A stretch of 64,000 nt of DNA from Sinotaia quadrata (lineage: Eukaryota; Mollusca; Gastropoda; Architaenioglossa; Viviparidae). The DNA is taken from contig CM054177.1 of NCBI GenBank assembly GCA_028829895.1, forward strand, positions 77,939,163 through 78,003,162, in the 5' to 3' direction. The notes under the pieces are model-generated. The model did no database searches. It was given only the letters and a program-made list of their open reading frames with translations, and was not told the DNA's origin. The translations under genes were made by a program, and so were the position numbers. This document shows positions 11,496-21,270 of this stretch, piece after piece. Each line of letters starts with the position of its first letter. The first letter of the stretch is position 1.

Positions 11496-11693
11496 TGTAT
11501 TGATCTCATCTGTTTTAGTAGTATGAACAAGGCACTAAGATATCACTGATATTATTGAATTGCAGTATCAGTATAATAAAATATTAAGATATTTCTTATA
11601 GTTGTAAAATATTAGGCAGTAACCAGGCAGTATTTTCAATCTGAAGGGTATCTTCTGTCTTTTATAATGCTATGTTAACACATCAATAAATTA

Positions 11694-11698
11694 TTGAT
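11694..11698. repeat. 5-bp target site duplication, left copy
   Basis: TTGAT immediately flanks the left LTR, and the identical TTGAT follows the right LTR at 20025-20029. A 5-bp duplication is usual for Ty3/gypsy integrases. Confidence 0.93.
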
Positions 11699-13244
11699 TG
11701 TTACGTTTCCAGTATTTATTTAAAGACCCTGCTTAGAATAATTAAAAGACTTTAAATATAATTAATTCTTCCTCTCATATTCTACGCAGACTGGTTGCTC
11801 AATTTATTATCTGACTAATTAAAAGTGCGTCTTGTAGTTCAGACGACAAATTTACAGACTAATAAACTGCGAACTTTTAGCTAGATTTGAAAACAGTTAA
11901 ATCCCTCTAAATTAATATGCACTCGTCATCAATCTTTCTGCTCATCCGCCCCCATTCAAATCTAAGAATTAATCTAATTGGTCTATTGTGCATAGAAATC
12001 AACTACTAAGAGGTATTAACAAAGAAAATAAGATTTAATAAAGTTTAACAAATTAACAATAAATCGAATGCAACGCGAATAGTCTTCACTCTGTCTTTAC
12101 GCGCCTATGCCTGATTTTTGTCAATCTAAATTGCCAGAAAAGTGTTCCTTTGAGATCTGTACACTTGATCTTGCACTTAGCTCTATTCTTGTATCCTTGG
12201 TCTCAACACTCAGTCATGCTGATTCGTTCCCTCAGTCCCCCTTTAACGACACACGTGGTGCATAAGGAATGATGTCCCTTTGTTAGTGGCTAGGAACTGG
12301 AATTTTTGCAGCATGGCCCTCAGAGTGGATTTCGACACGCTTACACCAATAAGCTAATGCAGGTGAGGCATGGGTGAACATGAACCATGAGCCGACCTGT
12401 GGATGCAACGTGTTTGGATATAATTCTCAACCTAACAGGTCCTACCTAGGCATGGCTCAATTAAATGCGCTGAACAAAGAGTTTCGACCTCGCGTCGCTT
12501 ACAGTTAGATTTAGAAAAAATATAATCGTCTCACATGTGTTCCATTTAACAGTCATGACGTATGAAGCAATAAAATAGATACAACGTTAAATTAATGTTC
12601 ATACAAGGGGTAATTCAAGCCGACAGAGCGCTTCACAATTTACAATTTAAATTACACGCAATAATTGAATTACATGAAGAATTCATATCGAGCGCAGCAT
12701 TCTGGCTCTTAGTGAATTAAAACAATATAAATTAAAGTACAGAAATGGAAAAATGGTTACAATAAATTTATATTCCGTAACATATAGGTTTTCAGCTATT
12801 TCTCTGAACCATGCTCAAGTGTATATGGAAATCATATAATACATAGCACAAATACATACTTAAACAATACATAGGCAAATACTATTAAATAAAATGATAC
12901 CTTTGAGAGAAGTCGAAGGGTACCTTGATTCTCTATGGCGCCGGCTGCCTCTCACGACCCGAGTAAGCTGATGGAATTAGCTAAAATGTGCTCGAAGTGA
13001 GGGAGCGGAAGCGTGTGGGTACATATATAGAAAGGTATATTGCGTATCACGTGACTGTTCGCAAAGCATGTGGTTGGTTCGAGAACTGGACAATGGTCCT
13101 AAAGTTACATAACATCTTGACCTGTTCTAGAAGCACCTAGAAAAAGGAAGCTTTGAACAAAGGGCCAAGGGTTTCAAATATTCGAATTTGAAGTAAACAA
13201 GGCAAGTGGGTCACGAAGTCGGACAATTTTATCAGACTGTGACA
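11699..13244 (-). repeat. 3' LTR of the Gmr1-like element
   Basis: 1546 bp, identical to the right-hand copy except G for A at 12504. In element orientation it starts TGTCACAG and ends GTAACA. An AATAAA lies close to its 3' end in element orientation (+ strand TTTATT within AGTATTTATTTAAAG). Confidence 0.96.
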
Positions 13245-13258
13245 CCCCCTTGCTTTTG
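13245..13258 (-). promoter_or_regulatory. Polypurine tract for plus-strand priming
   Basis: In element orientation AAAAGCAAGGGGG abuts the 3' LTR directly. That is the expected position and base composition of a retrotransposon polypurine tract. Confidence 0.85.
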
Positions 13259-13467
13259 AGGCGTTTATCTTGCCAAAGATAAAATGCCTCCTACAAATTA
13301 TGTATGATAAAATGTAGAAGTCCACAATGAAGAAAAATTTACACAAAAAAAATTTCGACATTCCTAGAAATAAAGTGTGCAACTATATTTCATATTTACA
13401 GGAAGGAATCCGTAGGGTTCAGTTAATTGATTAAACAACATTCTATCAGTACCGGCACTTGATGGCA
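13259..13467. other. Untranslated 3' spacer of the retrotransposon
   Basis: About 210 bp between the gag-pol stop codon and the polypurine tract. No third ORF or envelope-like gene is present. Confidence 0.7.
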
Positions 13468-16400
13468 TCAAGCACGACTCATGTAATCTGCGCCAACATT
13501 CAAAGACCCTTTGATGTAATGAATATTTGCGTCATACTGTGTCAGAAACAAAGACCAACGCATTAAACGGCTGTTCGTAAATTGCGCCTGTCCGAGAAAG
13601 GCCAACGGCTGGTGATCGCACTCAATGACAAAGGTTTTTCCGTACAAATAGTTTTCGAACTTTTTTATGGCCCAAACTATTGCAAGACATTCCTTTTCAC
13701 TGGTGGAATATTTCTGTTCAGTAGTTGTGAGTTTACGGCTTGCATATGCAACTGGGTGTTTGGTGTCATTGTGTTCTTGTAATAACACTGCTCCTAATCC
13801 TGTGTTGCTAGCATCAGTCCTTAACAAGAATGGTTTTGTCAGATCTGGCAGTTTAACAACTAAATCTGAAGTCAGTCTAGATTTCAGTGTGTCAAAAGCG
13901 TTTTGGCATGCATCAGTCCACACTACTTTTGTAGGCATATTCTTACGTGTCAAGTCAGTCAGAGGACATGCAATGGCACTAAAATCTGGTACGAATTTTC
14001 TGTAGTAGTTAGCAAGACCAAGAAAACTTCTAACTTGTGTTTTTGTTAGCGGTTGTGAAGTGTCCTTAAGTTGTGCTATCTTAGCTTCACTTGGCGACAT
14101 AGTTCCATGACTCAACTTGTGTCCCAAGAAGTCTAAGGAGAATTGTGCTATTTCACACTTCGTAGGGCGGGCAGTGAGGTTGGCTTGTTTTAATCTGGCT
14201 AGCACATCTCGTAAGAGTGTTAAGTGCTCCTCCCATGTCTGGGTGCCTAGAATTAAATCATCCATGAAGTTCTCAACTCCACGTCCGTACAGTGGTTCTA
14301 ACAATGACCGCATCATTTTAGAAAAAATGCTTGGAGCGTTTGAAACTCCGAAAGGCATAACTTTCCATGTGCAGTTTCCTACTGGTGTAGTGAAAGCTAG
14401 TATGTGTCGATCAGTGTCCTTGACCTTGATTTGCCAAAAACCGCGTGACAAATCTATTTTGGTATAGTAATGAGCGTTAGCTAGCTTAGTGAAGATGAGA
14501 TCCGGATCAGGAAGAGGTTCGGCGCAAAACTCTGTCACTTGATTGAGTTTGCGGTAGTCTACGCAAAAACGGAACGAGTTATCACGTTTTTTAATCAACA
14601 CGATGGGTGATCCGTAGGCACTGTCAGTCTTCTCTATGACCCCTAGATCTAGCATAGTCTTAATCTCACGTCTAACGTCATCTATCTTAGCGTGTGGCAA
14701 CGGATACGGCTTCAAACGTATCGGTTTGTTGTCAGTCAGCTTCAGTGAAAATTCTATTAAGTCTGTCAACCCTGGTTTGTCTGTCAGAGTAGATGAGAAC
14801 TCATTAAGCAATTCATTCACTTCTTTTTTCTGTCTTTCTGTCAAGGCTTCATTTACCCTAACGTCTTTGACAGTTTCGTCCGTCTGTAGAGGACAGTTTG
14901 GTAAAGTACCAGTGACGCAATCAGTATCCCCCTCGTCTTCTGTAACTATCGTCGCTACGACAAAATCAGCTTCAGTGGTTTGATCCTCACGGCTTATGTA
15001 CTTTTTGAGTAGGTTAACATGAAAGATTTTCTCTCTCTTTCCTGTCTGCACCTTATAGTTCAGTCCCCCTAGCTTGGCGGTAACTACAAAGGGCCCCTTC
15101 CATTTCATCTGAAGTTTGTTATGTGCTTCAGGAAGCAACAGTAACACTTTGTCATTAACTTCAAATTCTCTAGGTTTGGTGTGCTTATTGTAATATTCTG
15201 CCTGTCTAGACTGAGCTATCGTCAAGTTTTCCCGTGCTATCTTGCCTATAGTTTCAAGACGGTTTCTTAAGTCAGTGACGTATGTATAAGTTGTCTTAAC
15301 TTCGTCATCTGTCTTTTCATCAGTCCAAAGTGCCTTCAAAATCATCATCGGTCCGCGTACAGTACGTCCGTAAAGTAGCTCAAATGGTGAAAACCCGGTG
15401 GAAGATTGTGGCACCTCCCTATATGCAAATAGTAGGGCAGGGATGTATCTGTCCCAGTCTTTCGGTTTATCTGTGGCGAGCTTTTTAAGTGCTGTTTTTA
15501 ATGTCCCATTGTATTTTTCAATCAGACCATTTGCCTGGGGGTGGTATGGTGTGCAAGTAAGATGTTTGATGGAAAGTAAACGATTTACTTCCTTCATTAC
15601 GTTGCCTATGAATTGACTCCCCTGATCCGTCAAAATTTCAGTAGGAATTCCAACACGACTCCAAAGACCGAAAAGGGCTTCGGCGACAGTTTCAGTATCA
15701 ATATTTTTCAATGGTACTGCGTCGGCGAATCTTGTTGCGTAATCAATAGTGGTCAGCACGTATCGATTACCTCTCGTTGATGTGGGTATTATAGGCCCAA
15801 TCAAATCCAATGCTACGCGCTTGTAGGGTTCACTGATCAGTTCAGGCTCTCCTAACGGTGCGGGTCTGATTGAATTTTTAGACTGTGTTCTCTGGCATGT
15901 GTCGCAACTTAACACGAATCTACGGATATCGGCAGTGATGTCCGGCCAATAAAACTCACTTGTAATACGACTAGTTGTTTTTTGTACACCCATGTGTGCA
16001 CCAAAAAGACTCTCATGACCTAATCGTAATACGTCATTTCGTTTGGTTTGTGGAACGACTAATTGTTTCCGAAATTCGTCTCCCACTTTCGAATAGCGGT
16101 ACAATAAACCCTTTTTCAGAATAATGCACGCTTTCTTATTCGAATCGTCAGTGTTGACGTCACTAACAAGTACAGCTTGTCTGCGTAACTTGTCTAGTGT
16201 TTCGTCCTCAGCTTGTAATATTTTAATCTCGCTAACTGTTGCTTTATCTACGGCTGGTGCGGCAGACATCGGTGCAGTTACAGATTTGTCTTTACTACTC
16301 GCTGCTCTGGTTACAGCGTTAACCAGTGGTGGTTCAGTTGAAGTTTGTTTTTTGCACGGCAAAACATACTTGCAACCAAGGATCACGTCATGCGGTGAGT

Positions 16401-17859
16401 TTTCCATAACTGCCGCTTTGACTGTTCCTTCTACAAAGTCTGAAACAATCGAGACTTCAGCTACTGGTAAAATGTCTTGTTCGCCGTTTGCAAAGGTGAC
16501 AGAGATTGTCTCCCCTGTGTAGTCGGTACGGTTAACTAATGATGCATTTACAATAGCGTCTAGCTCACACCCTGTATCAAGCAAAGCGATTGTATCGTGA
16601 CCGTTTGCCTGTACTGGTGTTCGATTCGACTTTTCTGTTTTAGGTGTATGACTTTCTACTGCGTAAACTTTAGCTGTTTTCTTTTCAGGACATGTTCGTG
16701 AAAAATGGCCACTATCACCACAAGTGTAACATGCAAGATTCTTTTTATCTTTCTGTTTGTCGGACTTGTTTTTAGTGTCGGGTTTAGATGTTTTATCATC
16801 ACGCTCATTAGGTGCCTTCCCGTCATTTTTCTTATCCTTTCGAGTCTGCGGTTCGTTCGGTCGAGACTTGTTGTTCGCGTGTGCGTTCGAGAATTGAGAA
16901 TGTGCGTCATCAAAGCGATCGGCGGCGTTGCCTATCTCCTCTAGCGTAGATTTTTCCCTTATTGCTAAGTGAATCAGTAGATCTGATTTGTATGACCCGA
17001 GAATATGGTCTTTTACCATTTCATCCCTAAGACCTGCGTACGTCTGTGGAGTTTCGGCTAGATCTATCCATCTTTGGAACAAGTCAGCTACGCGTCGTAT
17101 GTACTGTGCGTGCGTCTCTGAACTGGCTTTAGTGGCCTGTTTAAACTTACGTCGGTATGTATCTGCTGTGAGTTTGTAACGTTTCAATAATGCGGCCTTG
17201 ACTGTGTCGTAATTATCTGACTCAGAATCGCTAAGCTTATTGAACTCGTTTTTCGCACTGCCCTGCAATAACCCCGATAAATTTATCGCCCAATGTTCCG
17301 CTGGAATGTTTGTTGCTCTGGCTAACTTTTCAAACGTTTTTAAATACGCGTCTATTTGATCTTTGTTCTCATCAAATGGGACCATATTTATCTTTGGAAT
17401 GATATTTTCAATTCTACTGTGATTATTTCCATCGCTAGAACGCGAATCACCACTGCTTCTGCGATCACGGTTTGGATTGGTAACTTCTAGTTTCTTTACT
17501 TCCCATTCTAACCGTTTTATTTCCGCGTCTGCGGCGATGCGTTTGGCTTCTGTATCCGCTGCGATGCGTTTTGCTTCTGTGTCCGCTGCGATGCGTTTAG
17601 CCTCGGTTTCAGCTAGTCTTTCAGCCTCTAACTTCTTAGCTTCGCGGGCAGCTAACCGTTCTTCCCTTTCTATCTCTTGCCTTTCTTTGTCCGCTTTTTC
17701 TACTCTCTCCTTTTCTCTTTCTTTCTCCTTTTCCGCTTTCTCCGCTCTCTCTTTCTCTAGAGCTAACTCAGTTTTGATGTAGTTTGTCAGTTCGTCACCT
17801 TGATATCCTATCATGATACCGGCTTCTTTCAGGTCTTCGATAACCTGTTTGCGATCCAT
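13468..17859 (-). CDS. gag-pol: Gag-Pol polyprotein, Gmr1-like Ty3/gypsy (integrase before RT)
   Basis: One 1463-residue frame. Residues 30-125 are Glu/Lys-rich coiled coil with three copies of TEAKRIAAD (85-111). Residues 155-325 are the Gag capsid, with a SCAN-like stretch around 235-316. A CCHC zinc knuckle has C377, C380, H385 and C390. An aspartic protease follows with DTG at 428-430. The integrase has an HHCC finger (H615, H622, C652, C655), catalytic D685, D745 and E781 (35-residue D-E spacing), and a GPF variant of the GPY/F module at 922-924. Only then comes reverse transcriptase, with D1136 and an FMDD box (D1200, D1201), then RNase H with D1349, E1388, D1415 and D1458. Gag and Pol share one frame with no shift or stop between them, so Gag to Pol ratio must be set some other way, such as processing. 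The start is the first ATG of the frame. The stop is TGA at 13468-13470. Confidence 0.95.
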   Translation of the reverse strand: MDRKQVIEDLKEAGIMIGYQGDELTNYIKTELALEKERAEKAEKEKEREKERVEKADKERQEIEREERLAAREAKKLEAERLAETEAKRIAADTEAKRIAADTEAKRIAADAEIKRLEWEVKKLEVTNPNRDRRSSGDSRSSDGNNHSRIENIIPKINMVPFDENKDQIDAYLKTFEKLARATNIPAEHWAINLSGLLQGSAKNEFNKLSDSESDNYDTVKAALLKRYKLTADTYRRKFKQATKASSETHAQYIRRVADLFQRWIDLAETPQTYAGLRDEMVKDHILGSYKSDLLIHLAIREKSTLEEIGNAADRFDDAHSQFSNAHANNKSRPNEPQTRKDKKNDGKAPNERDDKTSKPDTKNKSDKQKDKKNLACYTCGDSGHFSRTCPEKKTAKVYAVESHTPKTEKSNRTPVQANGHDTIALLDTGCELDAIVNASLVNRTDYTGETISVTFANGEQDILPVAEVSIVSDFVEGTVKAAVMENSPHDVILGCKYVLPCKKQTSTEPPLVNAVTRAASSKDKSVTAPMSAAPAVDKATVSEIKILQAEDETLDKLRRQAVLVSDVNTDDSNKKACIILKKGLLYRYSKVGDEFRKQLVVPQTKRNDVLRLGHESLFGAHMGVQKTTSRITSEFYWPDITADIRRFVLSCDTCQRTQSKNSIRPAPLGEPELISEPYKRVALDLIGPIIPTSTRGNRYVLTTIDYATRFADAVPLKNIDTETVAEALFGLWSRVGIPTEILTDQGSQFIGNVMKEVNRLLSIKHLTCTPYHPQANGLIEKYNGTLKTALKKLATDKPKDWDRYIPALLFAYREVPQSSTGFSPFELLYGRTVRGPMMILKALWTDEKTDDEVKTTYTYVTDLRNRLETIGKIARENLTIAQSRQAEYYNKHTKPREFEVNDKVLLLLPEAHNKLQMKWKGPFVVTAKLGGLNYKVQTGKREKIFHVNLLKKYISREDQTTEADFVVATIVTEDEGDTDCVTGTLPNCPLQTDETVKDVRVNEALTERQKKEVNELLNEFSSTLTDKPGLTDLIEFSLKLTDNKPIRLKPYPLPHAKIDDVRREIKTMLDLGVIEKTDSAYGSPIVLIKKRDNSFRFCVDYRKLNQVTEFCAEPLPDPDLIFTKLANAHYYTKIDLSRGFWQIKVKDTDRHILAFTTPVGNCTWKVMPFGVSNAPSIFSKMMRSLLEPLYGRGVENFMDDLILGTQTWEEHLTLLRDVLARLKQANLTARPTKCEIAQFSLDFLGHKLSHGTMSPSEAKIAQLKDTSQPLTKTQVRSFLGLANYYRKFVPDFSAIACPLTDLTRKNMPTKVVWTDACQNAFDTLKSRLTSDLVVKLPDLTKPFLLRTDASNTGLGAVLLQEHNDTKHPVAYASRKLTTTEQKYSTSEKECLAIVWAIKKFENYLYGKTFVIECDHQPLAFLGQAQFTNSRLMRWSLFLTQYDANIHYIKGSLNVGADYMSRA

Positions 17860-18478
17860 TTTACTGTCTTAGCGCGCTGGCTACAATAAGAATGTATCTC
17901 GTGAATTGTGTGTTTTAACCGTCGGCGATAACTCCGCTTATCCCGAAAATAACTTTTAGGCTACAACCTTACAAAAATTATTTAATTTACTCAGAACACC
18001 TTCCGAAATAAATTACGCGTTAACTCTTTACACGTTTCACCTGCTTGTCACAGTGTCCGCTGTTCCAAGACTTCCGTAATGTCACGGCTCCTACCATACA
18101 ACATTACACATTATATCTAGCACCCTAAATATAATAGTCCGAAGTCTGTTACTACCGATAACTCTCCTAGCTGGCGGTATAACCTTCGACTCCTCACAAT
18201 GAAGTACTCAGTAACACAATACTAAATAAATCATTCAATAGCTAACATGACATATTTAACTACGCTTAAATATATCAACATTAACTAACATGCACGCTAC
18301 TCTGCAAAAGAATACATGCACATGTCACAACAAAAGCAAAGAAAATCAGTGATACAAAAATCAAAAGAACAATTGGCAATTCTGTTCGTTCGTTCGTTTC
18401 TAGGTTATGATGCGCCCTATGTATAAAAATGTTACAATTTACAATTTAATACATATCAATCCCGCGACGACCCACACT
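17860..18478 (-). promoter_or_regulatory. Retrotransposon leader with candidate primer binding site
   Basis: The leader between the 5' LTR and the gag start. Directly next to the LTR, in element orientation, is AGTGTGGGTCGTCGCGGG (18461-18478). A TGG begins four bases in, as many tRNA primer binding sites start with TGG, but I could not match the following bases to a particular tRNA. Confidence 0.5.
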
Positions 18479-20024
18479 TGTTACGTTTCCAGTATTTATT
18501 TAAAGACCCTGCTTAGAATAATTAAAAGACTTTAAATATAATTAATTCTTCCTCTCATATTCTACGCAGACTGGTTGCTCAATTTATTATCTGACTAATT
18601 AAAAGTGCGTCTTGTAGTTCAGACGACAAATTTACAGACTAATAAACTGCGAACTTTTAGCTAGATTTGAAAACAGTTAAATCCCTCTAAATTAATATGC
18701 ACTCGTCATCAATCTTTCTGCTCATCCGCCCCCATTCAAATCTAAGAATTAATCTAATTGGTCTATTGTGCATAGAAATCAACTACTAAGAGGTATTAAC
18801 AAAGAAAATAAGATTTAATAAAGTTTAACAAATTAACAATAAATCGAATGCAACGCGAATAGTCTTCACTCTGTCTTTACGCGCCTATGCCTGATTTTTG
18901 TCAATCTAAATTGCCAGAAAAGTGTTCCTTTGAGATCTGTACACTTGATCTTGCACTTAGCTCTATTCTTGTATCCTTGGTCTCAACACTCAGTCATGCT
19001 GATTCGTTCCCTCAGTCCCCCTTTAACGACACACGTGGTGCATAAGGAATGATGTCCCTTTGTTAGTGGCTAGGAACTGGAATTTTTGCAGCATGGCCCT
19101 CAGAGTGGATTTCGACACGCTTACACCAATAAGCTAATGCAGGTGAGGCATGGGTGAACATGAACCATGAGCCGACCTGTGGATGCAACGTGTTTGGATA
19201 TAATTCTCAACCTAACAGGTCCTACCTAGGCATGGCTCAATTAAATGCGCTGAACAAAGAGTTTCGACCTCGCGTCGCTTACAATTAGATTTAGAAAAAA
19301 TATAATCGTCTCACATGTGTTCCATTTAACAGTCATGACGTATGAAGCAATAAAATAGATACAACGTTAAATTAATGTTCATACAAGGGGTAATTCAAGC
19401 CGACAGAGCGCTTCACAATTTACAATTTAAATTACACGCAATAATTGAATTACATGAAGAATTCATATCGAGCGCAGCATTCTGGCTCTTAGTGAATTAA
19501 AACAATATAAATTAAAGTACAGAAATGGAAAAATGGTTACAATAAATTTATATTCCGTAACATATAGGTTTTCAGCTATTTCTCTGAACCATGCTCAAGT
19601 GTATATGGAAATCATATAATACATAGCACAAATACATACTTAAACAATACATAGGCAAATACTATTAAATAAAATGATACCTTTGAGAGAAGTCGAAGGG
19701 TACCTTGATTCTCTATGGCGCCGGCTGCCTCTCACGACCCGAGTAAGCTGATGGAATTAGCTAAAATGTGCTCGAAGTGAGGGAGCGGAAGCGTGTGGGT
19801 ACATATATAGAAAGGTATATTGCGTATCACGTGACTGTTCGCAAAGCATGTGGTTGGTTCGAGAACTGGACAATGGTCCTAAAGTTACATAACATCTTGA
19901 CCTGTTCTAGAAGCACCTAGAAAAAGGAAGCTTTGAACAAAGGGCCAAGGGTTTCAAATATTCGAATTTGAAGTAAACAAGGCAAGTGGGTCACGAAGTC
20001 GGACAATTTTATCAGACTGTGACA
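18479..20024 (-). repeat. 5' LTR of the Gmr1-like element
   Basis: 1546 bp. It carries the element promoter: a TATATA-type sequence lies on the minus strand near 19800-19812, about 215 bases into the LTR in element orientation. Position 19284 is A where the other LTR has G. Confidence 0.96.
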
Positions 20025-20029
20025 TTGAT
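20025..20029. repeat. 5-bp target site duplication, right copy
   Basis: TTGAT, identical to 11694-11698. Confidence 0.93.
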
Positions 20030-20560
20030 AATCTGTTGATTGTTGTTGTACCGTAATAAAGTCCTTGCTATTCTGGCTGTTATAGTCGCTATATATATAT
20101 TCTTGCAGAAAACATCACTGAGCTGTTAGAGTTCTGTAATAACAAATAAAATATATTTACGTAACAATGTTCCGTTGGCTGTTAGAGTGGCGCTTATAAT
20201 ATATAACCAACCCATGTAAGGGAACCCATATACTGTATAACCGCTCCCCTTTAATAGTATTCGAATAATATATAGCTACCCCACCCCCCAGTAAGGGCAT
20301 CCACATAATATATAACCATCCCTCCCACCTCTAAGAGTGTCCAAATAGTAGATAATAATTAACCATTCTGTCCAAGGATGTCCAAATATTACATAATGAA
20401 TAACTGTCTCCTCTTAGTGTGTCTAAAAATATTACATAATAAAACTCCACTCCTTCTAGTCACTCATCTAAGACTGTGTATCTTCATTTTCTGTGAGGAT
20501 GTGTGTGTTGGGGGGAGTGGCTGGAATGTTAAGTCGGATTCGGAAAAGAACCGTGGTTTC
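20030..20560. repeat. Degenerate ~50-bp repeats, no gene
   Basis: From about 20190 the phrase AATATATAACC followed by C-rich bases and AAGGGCATCC recurs five or six times with much divergence. Nothing coding is supported. Confidence 0.55.
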
Positions 20561-21165
20561 TGAACTAGTACGTGTGAAAAGAATGGATTGGACAGGAAGC
20601 GAGGGCTCAGACCCGTAAGCTCTCTGCAGCAGAAAAATACGTAGCATTCATTGACGGTGCTTTGCTTAGTCCACGGTCGAAAGCCTGGGGCCTTTGGACT
20701 GACATTTCAGTCGTCGTTTGTCGCACGTCCACTGACGTAGGACACATTTTTACCTCGCCACTGTATTAGTGTGCATGCTCCCCGCTGTGTGACTAAGATG
20801 GGCTTGCCAGAAAGATGTGCAAGACCGCCAGTCCTTTATACTCGGATGTTTTCAAAGGCTGTAAGTTTGAGTCCCCGATTTATCCAGCACAACCATGGCG
20901 CGTGAACCATGTATAAGGGTATGAGCCCACGAGTGTAGCTAGTCTTACCTGGACTAGGCATGGAATGATAGATGTCATCCTTCCTCCCACATAGAACCGC
21001 CCCGCCCTGCTCGGGGCGAGAAACTTTTCGGTGATGCTTAATCGCGCCGTGCAAGAAGCATGGTGTCTTCTTGTCTTTTCGGTTGGTGTGATAAATCGGG
21101 TCTCGTGTGCAAACATGTTTGTGGATCCCGTGTATTCCGGATGTACATGTACTAACAGCAAGGTG
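20561..21165. other. CpG-containing block of unknown nature
   Basis: This 600-bp stretch has many more G, C and CpG than its flanks (for example CGCCCCGCCCTGCTCGGGGC near 20999). There is no long ORF, splice pattern or repeat I can name. It could be an old transposon fragment, a regulatory island or untranslated exon. Confidence 0.4.
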
Positions 21166-21270
21166 ATATTGCAGTAAATAGCAATATACTGAGAATAAGA
21201 TGAATTGACATATGCAGTAAATAGCAACATACTGAGAATAAGATGAATTGACATATGCAGTAAATAACAA
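21166..21270. repeat. 43-bp tandem duplication
   Basis: Two full copies and one partial copy of a unit containing GCAGTAAATAGCAATATACT and GAATAAGATGAATTGACATA. Confidence 0.9.

Larger units (their letters stand above)
11699..20024 (-). mobile_element. Complete Gmr1-like Ty3/gypsy LTR retrotransposon
   Basis: An 8326-bp element lies in minus orientation. It has 1546-bp LTRs beginning TG and ending CA, a TTGAT target duplication, a leader of about 620 bp, a single gag-pol ORF (17859 down to 13468) and a purine-rich tract next to the 3' LTR. The pol order is protease, integrase, reverse transcriptase, RNase H. In ordinary Ty3/gypsy elements integrase comes last; the inverted order is known from the Gmr1 lineage, first described in Atlantic cod. 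The LTRs differ at one base in 1546 (12504 G, 19284 A), so insertion is recent. All catalytic motifs are present and the ORF has no stop or frameshift, so this copy may be active. No env-like ORF was found. It would be antisense within an FNDC3 intron if the 10.5-kb exon is real. Confidence 0.95.

Noticed and set aside
13245..13467. Possible envelope gene after pol
   Set aside because: Only about 210 bp lie between the pol stop and the polypurine tract, too short for an env-like ORF.
13582..17782. Many antisense ORFs of 60-132 codons
   Set aside because: All lie opposite the gag-pol frame and have no family resemblance.
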